Positions 17,170 through 25,325 are shown, numbered from the stretch's first letter. The stretch: DNA of 64,000 bases from Paenibacillus vini (GCF_018403325.1 NZ_BOSL01000012.1:108116-172115), one strand, 5' to 3'. Translations and numbers: made by a program. The notes: a model not told the origin generated them from the letters alone.

Positions 17170-18117
17170 ATGCCGAGAACGCGTTACAATAACATGGATA
17201 ATGTCAACACGGACAAAACATTGAAGCAATTTAAGCAGTGGAGAGAAGAACGCCGCAGAAAAAGAAAAGATTACTCATACATTATTCCGAATTCGCCGCC
17301 TCAGATCGATTATTTGCTTAATAACAGGGAAGAAGTCTCGCTGACCTGGATCGGGCATTCCACTTTTTTGATCCAATATGAAGGGCTGAATATCGTGACG
17401 GACCCGGTCTGGGCTTCGCGAATGGGATTTCAGCGCCGCTTAGGTTCTCCGGGCGTCCCTATTGGGGACATTCCGGATATCGATGTCATTCTGATTTCTC
17501 ATTCGCACTATGACCACATGCATGTGTCTTCGATCCGTCGTCTTTACGGGAATGGAACTCAAATTGTGGTTCCGTCCGGCTTGGGACGAAAAATGAATCG
17601 CAAAGGGTTCCAGCGTACCCGGGAAATGAAGTGGTGGGAGTCATTGGAGATCGGGAACGCCCGCATCTCGTTTGTTCCGACCCAGCACTGGACGCGGCGT
17701 ACTCCGTTCGATACGAACACCTCGCACTGGGGCGGATTTGTGTTGGAGCCGGCAACTCCTCGTGAGGGGGAGAAGCATCAGGTGATTTATTTTGCCGGAG
17801 ACAGCGGCTATTTCCGCGGCTTTGCGGATATTGGGGAGCGCTTCGCCATCGACGTGGCGCTGCTTCCCATCGGGGCGTATGAACCGGAATGGTTCATGAC
17901 GAGCCAGCATACGACGCCGGAAGAAGCGCTGCAGGCGTTCGTCGACGTCAAGGCCAAGCTGATGGTGCCGATGCATTACGGCACGTTCCGGCTGGCCGAC
18001 GACACGGCGCGCGAAGCGCTGGACCGCCTGGAGGCGGACCGGCAGAAGCGCGGCATCGCCGAGTCGGCGATCCGCGTGCTGCTGCACGGGGAGACGCTGC
18101 GCTTCCCCGAGGCGTGA
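17170..18117 (+). CDS. MBL-fold metallo-hydrolase (UlaG/NAPE-PLD-like)
   Basis: A 315-residue metallo-beta-lactamase-fold protein. Zinc-binding residues are in 'ILISHSHYDHMH' (HxHxDH), a later His in 'FVPTQHWTRR', Asp in 'VIYFAGDSGYF' and His in 'LMVPMHYGTFRL'. The N-terminal 'LTWIGHSTFLIQYEGLNIVTDPVW' and the 'HWGGFVLE' region are characteristic of the branch that includes N-acyl-phosphatidylethanolamine phospholipase D and UlaG lactonase. The actual substrate is unknown. The start ATG follows GGAAGGAGGG. The last third is notably GC-richer than the first two thirds. Confidence 0.85.
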   Translation: MPRTRYNNMDNVNTDKTLKQFKQWREERRRKRKDYSYIIPNSPPQIDYLLNNREEVSLTWIGHSTFLIQYEGLNIVTDPVWASRMGFQRRLGSPGVPIGDIPDIDVILISHSHYDHMHVSSIRRLYGNGTQIVVPSGLGRKMNRKGFQRTREMKWWESLEIGNARISFVPTQHWTRRTPFDTNTSHWGGFVLEPATPREGEKHQVIYFAGDSGYFRGFADIGERFAIDVALLPIGAYEPEWFMTSQHTTPEEALQAFVDVKAKLMVPMHYGTFRLADDTAREALDRLEADRQKRGIAESAIRVLLHGETLRFPEA

Positions 18118-18189
18118 CGCGCTTAGCGGGGCTGGGCGCGGCGTAGGCATGCCGCGCTCGCTAGGCCGAGCGCAGCGGCCGCTATTTGG

Positions 18190-18231
18190 AAACAGAGTCA
18201 TCCTGCCGTTTTCGGCCGGATGACTCTGTTT
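18190..18231 (+). terminator. Terminator of the MBL-fold gene
   Basis: A perfect 14-base-pair stem (AAACAGAGTCATCC / GGATGACTCTGTTT) with a 14-base loop, ending in TTTGTG. The stem is strong but the T-tract is short. Confidence 0.7.
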
Positions 18232-18235
18232 GTGC

Positions 18236-18505
18236 TGGCTGCTTTTCATTGCGCCAAGCGCCAGCCGGCCTCCATGAATTAACTGTAAATCATACATTTA
18301 ATTTAAGAAAATCCTTCGTTTTTCTTCGATTAGCTGCAAAACCTACAGTTAATTCTCTAGTTTTTAGTCAAATTAAGCGGCATCGGCAAAATAGCTGTAG
18401 GTTTTGCAGTTAAATGATTCTGATGGTCTGTATGGAGCAAATTAGCTGTAGAAAATCCAGTTAATTTTTGGGGCTATCCCAAATGTAACTCGCACGCCTC
18501 ACACT
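18236..18505. repeat. 270-bp intergenic repeat, copy A, with four 23-bp palindromes
   Basis: Nearly identical to the block at 18830-19090 in direct orientation. It contains four imperfect palindromes of the form TTARCTGTA-5-TACAGTTAA at 18279-18301, 18330-18352, 18391-18413 and 18442-18464, with starts 51, 61 and 51 bases apart. It has no credible reading frame and probably belongs to a dispersed non-coding repeat family. Confidence 0.85.
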
Positions 18506-18516
18506 ACATACACACA

Positions 18517-18600
18517 ACGTCACACACTACGTCACACACTACGTCACACGTTACGTCACACGCTACGTCACACGCTACGTCACACGCTACGTCACACGCT
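18517..18600. repeat. Seven tandem copies of a 12-bp unit
   Basis: Unit ACGTCACACGCT: four exact copies preceded by three with one or two changes (ACGTCACACACT twice, ACGTCACACGTT once), followed by a partial copy. It begins 12 bases after repeat copy A ends. No reading frame with a start site runs through it. Confidence 0.95.
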
Positions 18601-18605
18601 ACGTC

Positions 18606-18829
18606 ATGTACCTCATCCTACCTCAAACACGACCTCTCCATATCTATCCATCCAACTTGCCAATGTACTTCTTCGCTCCTTGTTAGCCGGAGACATTAGC
18701 CCGCCCAAGTAAGATCGTTATATAAGACCGCTATATTACTTCCCATTCGCCGGATCCACCATATCCACTTCTAATCGACGTGTCGCCAACCTAGTAACTT
18801 TCGCCATTCTCCATGGTGTTGGCTGCTTT
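18606..18829. other. Non-coding spacer between the two repeat copies
   Basis: About 220 bases rich in short pyrimidine runs. No ORF with a ribosome binding site, terminator or promoter was recognised. Confidence 0.4.
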
Positions 18830-19090
18830 TCATCGCGCCAAGCGCCAGCCAGCCCCCGAATTAACTGTAAATCATACAGTTAATTTATATAAAAACCTCG
18901 TTCTTCTCCCATTAGCTGCAAAACCTACAGTTAATTCTCTAGTTTTTAGTCAAATTAAGCGGTATCGGCGAAAATAGCTGTAGGTTTTACAGTTAAATGT
19001 TCCTGATGGTCTGTACGGAGAAAATTAGCTGTAGAAAATCCAGTTAATTTGTAGCTACTATCCCAAACGTAACTCGCGCGCCTCACACAC
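18830..19090. repeat. 261-bp intergenic repeat, copy B, with four 23-bp palindromes
   Basis: Direct copy of 18236-18505. Palindromes lie at 18861-18883, 18912-18934, 18974-18996 and 19025-19047 (spacing 51, 62, 51). The first palindrome is perfect here (AATTAACTGTA-AATCA-TACAGTTAATT), whereas in copy A its right arm is mutated. Confidence 0.85.
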
Positions 19091-19101
19091 TATTTCTTTC
19101 C

Positions 19102-19130
19102 GCACCGCGCGAAGCTCCCAGCGCGGTGCT
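19102..19130. repeat. GC-rich hairpin after repeat copy B
   Basis: GCACCGCGC and GCGCGGTGC pair around a 10-base loop. There is no T-tract, so a terminator role is doubtful. Confidence 0.45.
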
Positions 19131-19315
19131 CTGCGTCATATGACGGTGGTCAACCAAAACAACCACCTCCCCACGTTAATCCATCCACGCAACAGGGGAG
19201 TGCCGGAAAGGTTTGGTTCATATACGAAGTTATTTCTGGAGAACGGGGAGAATTCGGTTTAGGTGGCTTTTTCAAGTGCTAGTTATGAGGATGACTCAAC
19301 TTACCGGGCGATATG

Positions 19316-19324
19316 TGCTATAAT
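19316..19324 (+). promoter_or_regulatory. Extended -10 promoter element of the ABC-F gene
   Basis: TGCTATAAT, a perfect extended -10, lies 45 bases before the start codon. No good -35 is present at 16-18 bases, which extended -10 promoters tolerate. Confidence 0.65.
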
Positions 19325-19369
19325 ATTGAGCCAGAAGCGTGATAACTCATAAAGGATGGGATTATTTAA

Positions 19370-20995
19370 ATGATCAGTACAAATGGTGTAACGCTCCGCT
19401 ACGGAAAACGGGCACTTTTCGAAGATGTAAATATAAAGTTTACCCCGGGAAACTGCTACGGACTTATCGGTGCCAACGGAGCGGGGAAGTCGACCTTCCT
19501 TAAAATTTTGTCCGGCGAGATTGAAGCCAACCAAGGCGAAGTGAGCATGACTCCTGGCGAACGTCTTGCTGTCTTGAAACAGAACCATTACGAATACGAC
19601 GAATTCGCGGTTCTGGAAACAGTCATTATGGGCCATTCGCGTCTCTATTCTATTATGAAAGAGAAGGACGCCCTGTATGCGAAGTCCGATTTCTCGGAAG
19701 AGGACGGTATGCGTGCCGGTGAACTGGAAGGCGAATTTGCCGAATTGAACGGCTGGGATGCTGAGCCGGACGCTGCGGCATTGCTGATCGGTCTTGGTAT
19801 TCCGCGCGATTTGCACGACAAGAAAATGGCGGAGCTCAGCGGTAACGAGAAGGTTCGTGTACTCCTTGCCCAAGCGCTGTTCGGACGTCCGAACAATTTG
19901 CTGCTTGACGAGCCTACGAACCATTTGGACCTCGAGTCGATCCAGTGGCTGGAGAACTTCCTTATGGACTATGAAGGTACCGTTATTGTGGTATCCCATG
20001 ACCGTCACTTCCTGAACAAGGTGTGCACGCATATTGCCGATATCGACTTCGGCAAAATTCAGATGTATGTCGGTAACTACGACTTCTGGTATGAATCCAG
20101 CCAATTGGCCCTGACGTTACAGCGGGACGCCAATAAGAAGAAGGAAGAGAAGATCAAGGAGCTGCAAGCCTTCATTCAGCGCTTCTCGGCGAATGCTTCC
20201 AAATCCAAACAGGCGACATCCCGGAAAAAGCAGTTGGATAAAATTACGCTGGAAGACATTCGTCCTTCCAACCGAAAATATCCGTTCTTGCACTTTAAGG
20301 CGGAGCGCGAAGCGGGCAAGCAGCTGCTTACGATCGATGGCGTGACCAAGAGCTTGGACGGCGAGAAAGTGCTGGATAATCTTAGCTTCGTGGTAAACAA
20401 AGGCGATAAAATCGCATTTGTAGGGCCTCATTCCTTGCCGAAGACGACGTTGTTCCAAGTTATCATGGGCGAGCTTGAAGCCGAAGCGGGCGAGTACAGC
20501 TGGGGCGTAACGACTTCCCAGGCTTATTTCCCTAAAGATAACTCAAGCTATTTTGACGGGGTAGACATCAATCTGGTGGATTGGCTGCGCCAATATTCCA
20601 AAGACCAGGACGAAACCTTCCTGCGCGGCTTCCTGGGACGGATGCTGTTTGCCGGGGAAGAGGCGCTCAAGAAAGCAAGCGTGCTGTCCGGGGGAGAGAA
20701 GGTCCGTTGTATGCTGGCCAAAATGATGCTGAATGGCGCGAACGTACTTATCTTCGACGAGCCTACGAACCATCTGGATCTCGAATCCATTACGGCGCTT
20801 AACAACGGTCTGATCGATTTTGACGGAACGATTCTATTTACGTCTCATGACCATCAGTTTATCCAGACGATCGCCAACCGGATTATCGAGATTACGCCGA
20901 ACGGCATCATTGACCGCGTTATGACCTACGACGAATACCTGGAGAGCGAAGAAATTCAAAACCTGCGCAAGACCATGTATCCGGAAGAAGTATAA
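19370..20995 (+). CDS. ABC-F family ATPase (YkpA/YbiT-like)
   Basis: A 541-residue soluble protein with two ABC cassettes and no membrane domain, the ABC-F layout of ribosome-associated translation factors. NBD1 has Walker A GANGAGKS (~residue 34), signature 'ELSGNEKVRVLLAQAL' and Walker B 'NLLLDEPTNHLDLES'. A charged linker (~240-310) joins it to NBD2, with signature 'VLSGGEKVRCMLAKMM' and 'VLIFDEPTNHLDLES'. The NBD2 Walker A is abnormal: GPHSLPKTT has Pro where the last Gly is expected. Both LDEPTNHLD-type motifs and switch histidines are intact. The start follows AAAGGATGGG. It is probably a housekeeping ABC-F; an antibiotic-resistance role is less likely. Confidence 0.9.
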   Translation: MISTNGVTLRYGKRALFEDVNIKFTPGNCYGLIGANGAGKSTFLKILSGEIEANQGEVSMTPGERLAVLKQNHYEYDEFAVLETVIMGHSRLYSIMKEKDALYAKSDFSEEDGMRAGELEGEFAELNGWDAEPDAAALLIGLGIPRDLHDKKMAELSGNEKVRVLLAQALFGRPNNLLLDEPTNHLDLESIQWLENFLMDYEGTVIVVSHDRHFLNKVCTHIADIDFGKIQMYVGNYDFWYESSQLALTLQRDANKKKEEKIKELQAFIQRFSANASKSKQATSRKKQLDKITLEDIRPSNRKYPFLHFKAEREAGKQLLTIDGVTKSLDGEKVLDNLSFVVNKGDKIAFVGPHSLPKTTLFQVIMGELEAEAGEYSWGVTTSQAYFPKDNSSYFDGVDINLVDWLRQYSKDQDETFLRGFLGRMLFAGEEALKKASVLSGGEKVRCMLAKMMLNGANVLIFDEPTNHLDLESITALNNGLIDFDGTILFTSHDHQFIQTIANRIIEITPNGIIDRVMTYDEYLESEEIQNLRKTMYPEEV

Positions 20996-21021
20996 GCATA
21001 GCTTTTTTCATAGCAACAACG

Positions 21022-21063
21022 AACAAGCCGCAGCTGTCGATAGACAGCCGCGGCTTGTTTTTG
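21022..21063. terminator. Bidirectional terminator between the ABC-F gene and a convergent small gene
   Basis: A 17-base-pair stem with one mismatch (AACAAGCCGCAGCTGTC / GACAGCCGCGGCTTGTT), loop GATA, followed by TTTTTGTT. Confidence 0.85.
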
Positions 21064-21076
21064 TTCGGGGTCGGGC

Positions 21077-21265
21077 CTACGAGCCTCCGGTCCGCCGGCG
21101 CTGGTTATTCGGTTTTTTGTTGTTTTGACTTTTTAGCGCCTTGGTCTGCTGGTTACCCTGCATTCCCGGTTTGCCCGAATTTTGTTGTTGCTGCTTTTTT
21201 TGCTGCAGCTTCTGGCGCATAGCTTCGGCCAGGTCGATTTTACGGGGTTCGTTATTTTCCGTCAT
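21077..21265 (-). CDS. Small basic Gln/Lys/Asn-rich protein, unknown function
   Basis: A 62-residue hydrophilic protein: MTENNEPRKIDLAEAMRQKL, then runs of Gln and Lys (QQKKQQQQN), Asn- and Gln-rich linkers and a basic tail (NNQRRRTGGS). AGGAGAT lies seven bases before the ATG, a good site that marks this start over upstream codons. Low-complexity basic tails of this kind suggest nucleic-acid binding or a disordered structural role, but nothing more specific can be said. It converges on the ABC-F gene across a shared terminator. Confidence 0.65.
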   Translation of the reverse strand: MTENNEPRKIDLAEAMRQKLQQKKQQQQNSGKPGMQGNQQTKALKSQNNKKPNNQRRRTGGS

Positions 21266-21464
21266 CATGATCATCTCCTCATATTGAAGGGGGCTTGTTC
21301 CTATTTTAAACGTTTTTAAATATCCGTACAACGGGAATAATGATCAGGGGTTGCTTTTGCCTAGTGCAACACTGTTTCTCTGGACTTACACGGATTCTGT
21401 TTGCTACTATGATGGAACGACTTTGAAAACTTCATGTTGGGGAGAGAGCTGGAGGTGCAAATGC

Positions 21465-22349
21465 TTGGATATCTATGATGATATACGCAAAGGAGAACGG
21501 GGAGCCTGGGTCAGCATTACCGCCTATTTAGTGCTGACCGCCTTTAAATTGATCAGCGGTTACTTTTTCGCCTCAAGCGCGTTATTGGCGGACGGTTTTA
21601 ATAATCTTACGGACATTGTAGCTTCGGTAGCGGTGTTGATCGGACTGCGTATTTCACAGAAACCGCCGGATTCGGATCACGCATACGGCCATTTACGGGC
21701 CGAGACCATCGCTGCGTTGGTGGCTTCATTTATTATGGCTATGGTCGGTATTCAGGTCATTATTAGCGCAGTGCGCTCATTGATTGAAGGACAGCATACC
21801 GAGCCTGATATATTATCCGCCGGAGTGGCGCTTATTTCTGCCATAGCCATGGGCGGTGTTTATGCGTATAACCGGAAATTGGCCAAGCAGATTAATAACC
21901 AAGCATTGATGGCTGCCGCCAAAGACAATTTGTCGGATGCTATGGTCAGCGTGGGTGCTGCGGTCGGAATCGTCGGGGCCCAGTTCGGACTCCCTTGGCT
22001 GGACGGAGTCGCCGCTGTTTTGGTAGGGTTGCTGATCTGCAAGACGGCTTGGGAAATTTTCCGGGATTCTACTCACAGCTTGACCGACGGATTCGATGAG
22101 AAAGAGCTCAGCGACCTGCGGGGGACGATTGCGAGAATTCAAGGTGTGGAAGGGATCAAAGATTTAAAGGCCCGCGTGCATGGAAACCATGTACTCGTCG
22201 ATGTCGTCATTGAGGTTGATCCGCAATTATCCGTCATTGATAGCCATCATATCAGTGATCGGGTAGAAGAACGAATGAGAAAGACCCGAAATGTAATGCA
22301 CGTACACGTTCATGTGGAGCCGAAATCGGCTGAACCCGTTAATTCGTAG
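21465..22349 (+). CDS. Cation diffusion facilitator transporter, Mn(II)-type (MneP/MneS-like)
   Basis: A 294-residue CDF antiporter with six membrane helices and a C-terminal cytoplasmic ferredoxin-like domain (~205-290, 'HVLVDVVIEVDPQLSVIDSHHISD'). Metal-site residues are in 'LLADGFNNLTDIVAS' (helix 2) and 'AAKDNLSDAMVS' (helix 5). The Asp/Asn pattern, in place of the His-x3-Asp of zinc transporters, fits manganese exporters such as Bacillus MneP and MneS. I set the start at TTG, nine bases after GGAGG, giving LDIYDDIRKGERGAWVSI, which matches family N-termini; the longer frame adds 38 unrelated residues. It is monocistronic. Confidence 0.85.
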   Translation: MDIYDDIRKGERGAWVSITAYLVLTAFKLISGYFFASSALLADGFNNLTDIVASVAVLIGLRISQKPPDSDHAYGHLRAETIAALVASFIMAMVGIQVIISAVRSLIEGQHTEPDILSAGVALISAIAMGGVYAYNRKLAKQINNQALMAAAKDNLSDAMVSVGAAVGIVGAQFGLPWLDGVAAVLVGLLICKTAWEIFRDSTHSLTDGFDEKELSDLRGTIARIQGVEGIKDLKARVHGNHVLVDVVIEVDPQLSVIDSHHISDRVEERMRKTRNVMHVHVHVEPKSAEPVNS

Positions 22350-22444
22350 TCATTGTAGTAAGCTAGTTCAAAAGACTAACCATAAGTTGGATGGAAACCG
22401 GCAGACTCGCTCTGGCGGTTTTTCGGTATGCGCAAACGAGTTTT

Positions 22445-22479
22445 GAGGCCCATTCCCAATAGGGAATAGGGCCTCTTTT
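22445..22479 (+). terminator. Terminator downstream of the CDF gene
   Basis: GAGGCCCATTCCC pairs with GGGAAT(A)GGGCCTC, with one bulged A, followed by TTTTG. Confidence 0.75.
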
Positions 22480-22539
22480 GTTGCTCAGGTACTAGGCAGA
22501 TTGTAGGAAGGTAGCTTGATAACTGTGAGAATCGACGGA

Positions 22540-22568
22540 TTTAGACAAAGTTCGACATGGGCTATAAT
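22540..22568 (+). promoter_or_regulatory. Promoter of the SH3-NlpC/P60 gene
   Basis: TTTAGA, 17 bases, TATAAT: weak -35 and perfect -10, leaving a leader of about 70 bases. Confidence 0.6.
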
Positions 22569-22645
22569 GGGAGGAAGCCCAAAGAAAGGGGGAACGACAC
22601 AAGATTAGCCTATAGACACCAAGATTATCTTCAAGGAGGCACAAA

Positions 22646-23677
22646 ATGAAACGAAGCATTGCCGTATTAGCGATGAGTGCTGTATTACTTAGCTCTTATA
22701 CATCTATACCAAGACAGGTATCGGCTGCAGCCCAGTCGGTTCAAAGCGTACTCAAAGGACATATTGAAAACGGTGTAAATTTACGCGATAAGCCTTCGCT
22801 TTCCGGCAACGTGGTCGGATTTCTGAAAAAAGGTACGGATGTAACGATTTTGGAGCGAAGCAGCGATTATTTTTATAAGGTTAAAAGTCAGGATGGAGCA
22901 ACAGGATATGTCAGCGCTTCGGAGAAATACATAAGCGTTGGCCAAGCAGCCACGACTCCTAACGGAGGAGGGCAAGGAACCGCAGGGGTTGTCGTTTACG
23001 GCGTTAATCTGAGGGATCAACCCTCTACCTCGGGGAAAATACTTGGCATGCTCAGCAAAGGAACTAACGTTACGGTTCTGGAGCGGAGCAACGATTATTT
23101 TTACAAAGTAGTTACCGAGAAAGGCAAGACGGGTTATGTCAGCACTTCGGATAAATACTTGGAAATCAGCGGTAAGGTGGCCGGACCGTCTCCAGCGCCT
23201 GCCCCGGCACCGAAACCGGAACTGCCCTCATCTCTTCAGGCTAAGGTGGATCTCGTAATCAAGGCGGGTAAAAAATATCTTGGCACCCCGTATGAATATG
23301 GGTCTGATCGAAACACGACAACGACTTTCGATTGCTCCGATTTCGTTCGTCAGGCATACCGCGATGCGCTCGGGATCGTGCTTCCCGCCGATTCCCGCAA
23401 GCAAGGGACATGGATTCGCGATAACGGGACGGCCGTATATGATACCGGGAGTTTGAAGGCGGGCGATTTGGTGTTCTTCATGGAGTATAGAGGTTCAAAG
23501 GCCTCTTCTTATCAAAACATTGACCCGAACAACCAACGAATTACGCATGTATCTATTTATCTTGGCAATGGTCAAATGCTTCATACCTACTCTTCAAGCT
23601 CAGGCGGAGTACGAATCGATAAGTTGGATGGTTCGTGGAAATACCGTTTCCTCTATGGGGGAAGCGTGCTTAAATAA
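22646..23677 (+). CDS. Secreted cell-wall hydrolase: two SH3b domains and NlpC/P60 peptidase
   Basis: A 343-residue exported protein. The signal peptide is ~1-29 (MKRSIAVLAMSAVLLSS...), cleaved near VSAA. SH3b domain 1 is at ~37-95 ('GVNLRDKPSLSGNVVGFLKKG') and SH3b 2 at ~118-175 ('GVNLRDQPSTSGKILGMLSKG'); these bind peptidoglycan. A Pro/Ala linker follows, then an NlpC/P60 domain from ~205. Catalytic Cys230 is in 'TFDCSDFVRQAY' and His301 in 'ITHVSIYLGNGQMLH'. The enzyme class cleaves D-gamma-Glu-to-diamino-acid bonds in stem peptides, so a role in wall turnover or spore/biofilm biology is expected. The start follows AAGGAGGCAC. It is monocistronic. Confidence 0.92.
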   Translation: MKRSIAVLAMSAVLLSSYTSIPRQVSAAAQSVQSVLKGHIENGVNLRDKPSLSGNVVGFLKKGTDVTILERSSDYFYKVKSQDGATGYVSASEKYISVGQAATTPNGGGQGTAGVVVYGVNLRDQPSTSGKILGMLSKGTNVTVLERSNDYFYKVVTEKGKTGYVSTSDKYLEISGKVAGPSPAPAPAPKPELPSSLQAKVDLVIKAGKKYLGTPYEYGSDRNTTTTFDCSDFVRQAYRDALGIVLPADSRKQGTWIRDNGTAVYDTGSLKAGDLVFFMEYRGSKASSYQNIDPNNQRITHVSIYLGNGQMLHTYSSSSGGVRIDKLDGSWKYRFLYGGSVLK

Positions 23678-23701
23678 GTCTAAATGTTCTTTCTAATAAA
23701 A

Positions 23702-23745
23702 ATCGCTCCGCAGGAAGAGGGAGAGCCCTTTGCCTGCGGAGCGAT
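23702..23745. terminator. Bidirectional terminator between convergent genes
   Basis: A perfect 13-base-pair stem (ATCGCTCCGCAGG / CCTGCGGAGCGAT) with an 18-base loop, between the plus-strand NlpC/P60 gene and the minus-strand secreted protein. Confidence 0.8.
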
Positions 23746-23757
23746 GTTGTTATACAT

Positions 23758-24084
23758 TTAGAAGTAGGTTGGAACGTAGCCTGGGATGTAAATCCAAGCT
23801 TTGCCGAGCCAAGTGTAAATTTCTACCCAGTCATCGACCGTTTGGCCGGTAGGATGTACATCCTGCGGCGCTAATGCGCTCAACGCCACGCCGTTCGGGT
23901 TATTATAGAAATAAGTGATTTCCTTAAGCGTTATCGGATTCGGTGCGATGATGACATCTGCGGCCTCAACGATAGGCTCCTCGACTACAGGGGCAACGGG
24001 CTCAACGACAGGATCTGCGGATACTGCCGTAGCAAAAGCGGCGGTAAGAATAACGGATGCGGAAAGGGCTGCTAGCTTTTTCAT
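23758..24084 (-). CDS. Small secreted protein of unknown function
   Basis: A 108-residue protein with a clear signal peptide (MKKLAALSASVILTAAFATAVSA, cleavage before DP). A Val/Glu/Pro-rich acidic linker follows (PVVEPVAPVVEEPIVEA), then a ~65-residue C-terminal domain ending in a Trp/Tyr-rich segment (WVEIYTWLGKAWIYIPGYV). The final segment looks like an SH3-type beta strand pair, so it may be a small wall-associated binding module. AGGAGG lies ten bases before the start. It sits back to back with the NlpC/P60 gene. Confidence 0.75.
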   Translation of the reverse strand: MKKLAALSASVILTAAFATAVSADPVVEPVAPVVEEPIVEAADVIIAPNPITLKEITYFYNNPNGVALSALAPQDVHPTGQTVDDWVEIYTWLGKAWIYIPGYVPTYF

Positions 24085-24219
24085 AATGTGTTTCCTCCTT
24101 CAATCGGATTGTAATGTGTTCGTATACATGTAATAAACAGTCAAGCTACCTAAGAATCATTTTCCAGTTTATTTTTTTTTAGTAACTTCAAAAATATCTG
24201 TTAAAGGAGGGAGCTTCCG

Positions 24220-24792
24220 ATGGGAAAACGCAGGCTGTTCGTCGGCTTTGTACTTTTGTTGATCGTGGTTTTGCTGGTAGCCCTGGTGTTGTATATCCGT
24301 CCTGCAAAAAGCCTTGATTTACGATACTCCTCGATAGACTGGAAGGAGAAGCTGCTTGTTATGGCGGAGACCCGTCAACCGGAGCTGAATCTTTCGGAAT
24401 CTGAGCTTAATCAGTTGGCGAAGAAAGAGCTGAATCAATATGTTACGGAACAAGAGCTTCCGGTAAATGTTACAGGGGCCGAGTTTCGTTTGAACGGAAA
24501 TCGGCTGACCGCCGATTTAAATGTTGCTTGGGGAGCGATTGAAGCGGGCGTGGAGGCCGGGTATCTAATGGAATATTCCTCAGGGAGGCTGCTGCTTGTT
24601 CCGGAGACTTTGTCGATCCGTCGATTCTCATTCCCTCCGGCAAACTTCGGACTTGAGCCTATTTCCATTGATTTAGGCCAGTATCTCCCCGAGGTTGTGA
24701 AGGTTAAAGAGGTGAACTTCCAGGAGAAGGCGCTCCGAATCAGCTTTAAGCTGGATTGGATCGAAGTCGCCAGATATTTGGATTTGTTGTAG
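24220..24792 (+). CDS. Membrane-anchored extracytoplasmic protein, unknown (YpmS-like layout)
   Basis: A 190-residue protein with a single N-terminal membrane anchor (~6-27, LFVGFVLLLIVVLLVALVLY). A ~160-residue outside domain follows, containing 'LNLSESELNQLAKKELNQYV' and an amphipathic beta-rich stretch 'RLTADLNVAWGAIEAGVEAGY'. The layout recalls YpmS/DUF2140 proteins, which also have one anchor and a domain built from alternating beta strands, but I see no diagnostic motif. The start follows AAAGGAGGGAGC. It ends just before an unusually long terminator stem. Confidence 0.7.
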   Translation: MGKRRLFVGFVLLLIVVLLVALVLYIRPAKSLDLRYSSIDWKEKLLVMAETRQPELNLSESELNQLAKKELNQYVTEQELPVNVTGAEFRLNGNRLTADLNVAWGAIEAGVEAGYLMEYSSGRLLLVPETLSIRRFSFPPANFGLEPISIDLGQYLPEVVKVKEVNFQEKALRISFKLDWIEVARYLDLL

Positions 24793-24814
24793 CATCACAA
24801 ACTAAAATTCAAAA

Positions 24815-24869
24815 GAATCAAAAAAACAGCAAGCCCCAAGTAAATGGAGGCTTGCTGTTTTTTTGATTC
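24815..24869. terminator. Terminator with a perfect 21-bp stem
   Basis: The two arms (beginning GAATCAAAAAAACAGC and ending GCTGTTTTTTTGATTC) are exact complements over 21 bases with a 13-base loop. The T7/A7 runs lie inside the stem. It serves the plus-strand gene ending at 24792 and the minus-strand gene ending at 24887. Confidence 0.9.
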
Positions 24870-24886
24870 GAAAGAGAATCAGCAGG

Positions 24887-25051
24887 TTACAATGAGCGAC
24901 TTCTTCCTGTAAACAACGAGATTACGAATAGGACCAGGAATATGAAGAACAGAACTTTGGCGATCGAGGCGGCTGCGGCCACAATATTGAAGAACCCGAA
25001 GATGCCGGCGATCAAAGCTACAACCAGAAAAATCATAGACCATTTCAACAT
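24887..25051 (-). CDS. DUF1328/YtjA-type small membrane protein
   Basis: A 54-residue protein: MLKWSMIFLVVALIAGIFGF, then FNIVAAAASIAKVLFFIFLV, then LFVISLFTGRSRSL. Two membrane helices with the Gly-Phe-x-Gly-like turn and the 'A..A.IAK.LF..FL' pattern are typical of DUF1328 proteins (E. coli YtjA), widespread stress-associated membrane proteins of unknown mechanism. AAGGGAAGA precedes the ATG. It is shorter than most gene-finding cut-offs. It is divergent from the DUF948 gene, which has a sigma-B-type promoter. Confidence 0.82.
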   Translation of the reverse strand: MLKWSMIFLVVALIAGIFGFFNIVAAAASIAKVLFFIFLVLFVISLFTGRSRSL

Positions 25052-25251
25052 GGTAATCATCTTCCCTTCATATTAAATTATTGTATAGTGTAACTGAGGG
25101 TGCACTTACCGAGCGTTCTCCATGACCGGCTATCTGCCTATGCGGAGGGCAGAAGCCTGAGTGAAACGCTTCGCTCGTAGCCTTAATTAACCCGGGTATT
25201 TTGGCTTGAAACAGAACAATAATTTCCTTCGGGAGAGCGCTCCTGGCGCTT

Positions 25252-25277
25252 GTTTCGGGCCTTATGGCTTAGGGTAA
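25252..25277 (+). promoter_or_regulatory. Sigma-B-type promoter of the DUF948 gene
   Basis: GTTTCG, exactly 14 bases, GGGTAA. The sigma-B consensus is GTTTAA-N12..15-GGGTAT. It lies 49 bases before the start codon. Confidence 0.65.
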
Positions 25278-25325
25278 CTAAGGAGTATTGAACGATGAAT
25301 CCTTTACAGAAAGAGAGGGAACGGA

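Noticed and set aside
18279-19047. CRISPR-like pattern of short regularly spaced palindromic repeats
   Set aside because: Units diverge from each other, spacing is 28-39 bases of conserved rather than unique sequence, the block is duplicated with its spacers, and no cas gene is present.
19221-19233. Exact 13-base match to one arm of the phage P1 loxP site (TATACGAAGTTAT)
   Set aside because: There is no inverted partner arm at the required 8-base distance and no recombinase gene, so it cannot be a lox site; it is most likely chance or part of an intergenic repeat.
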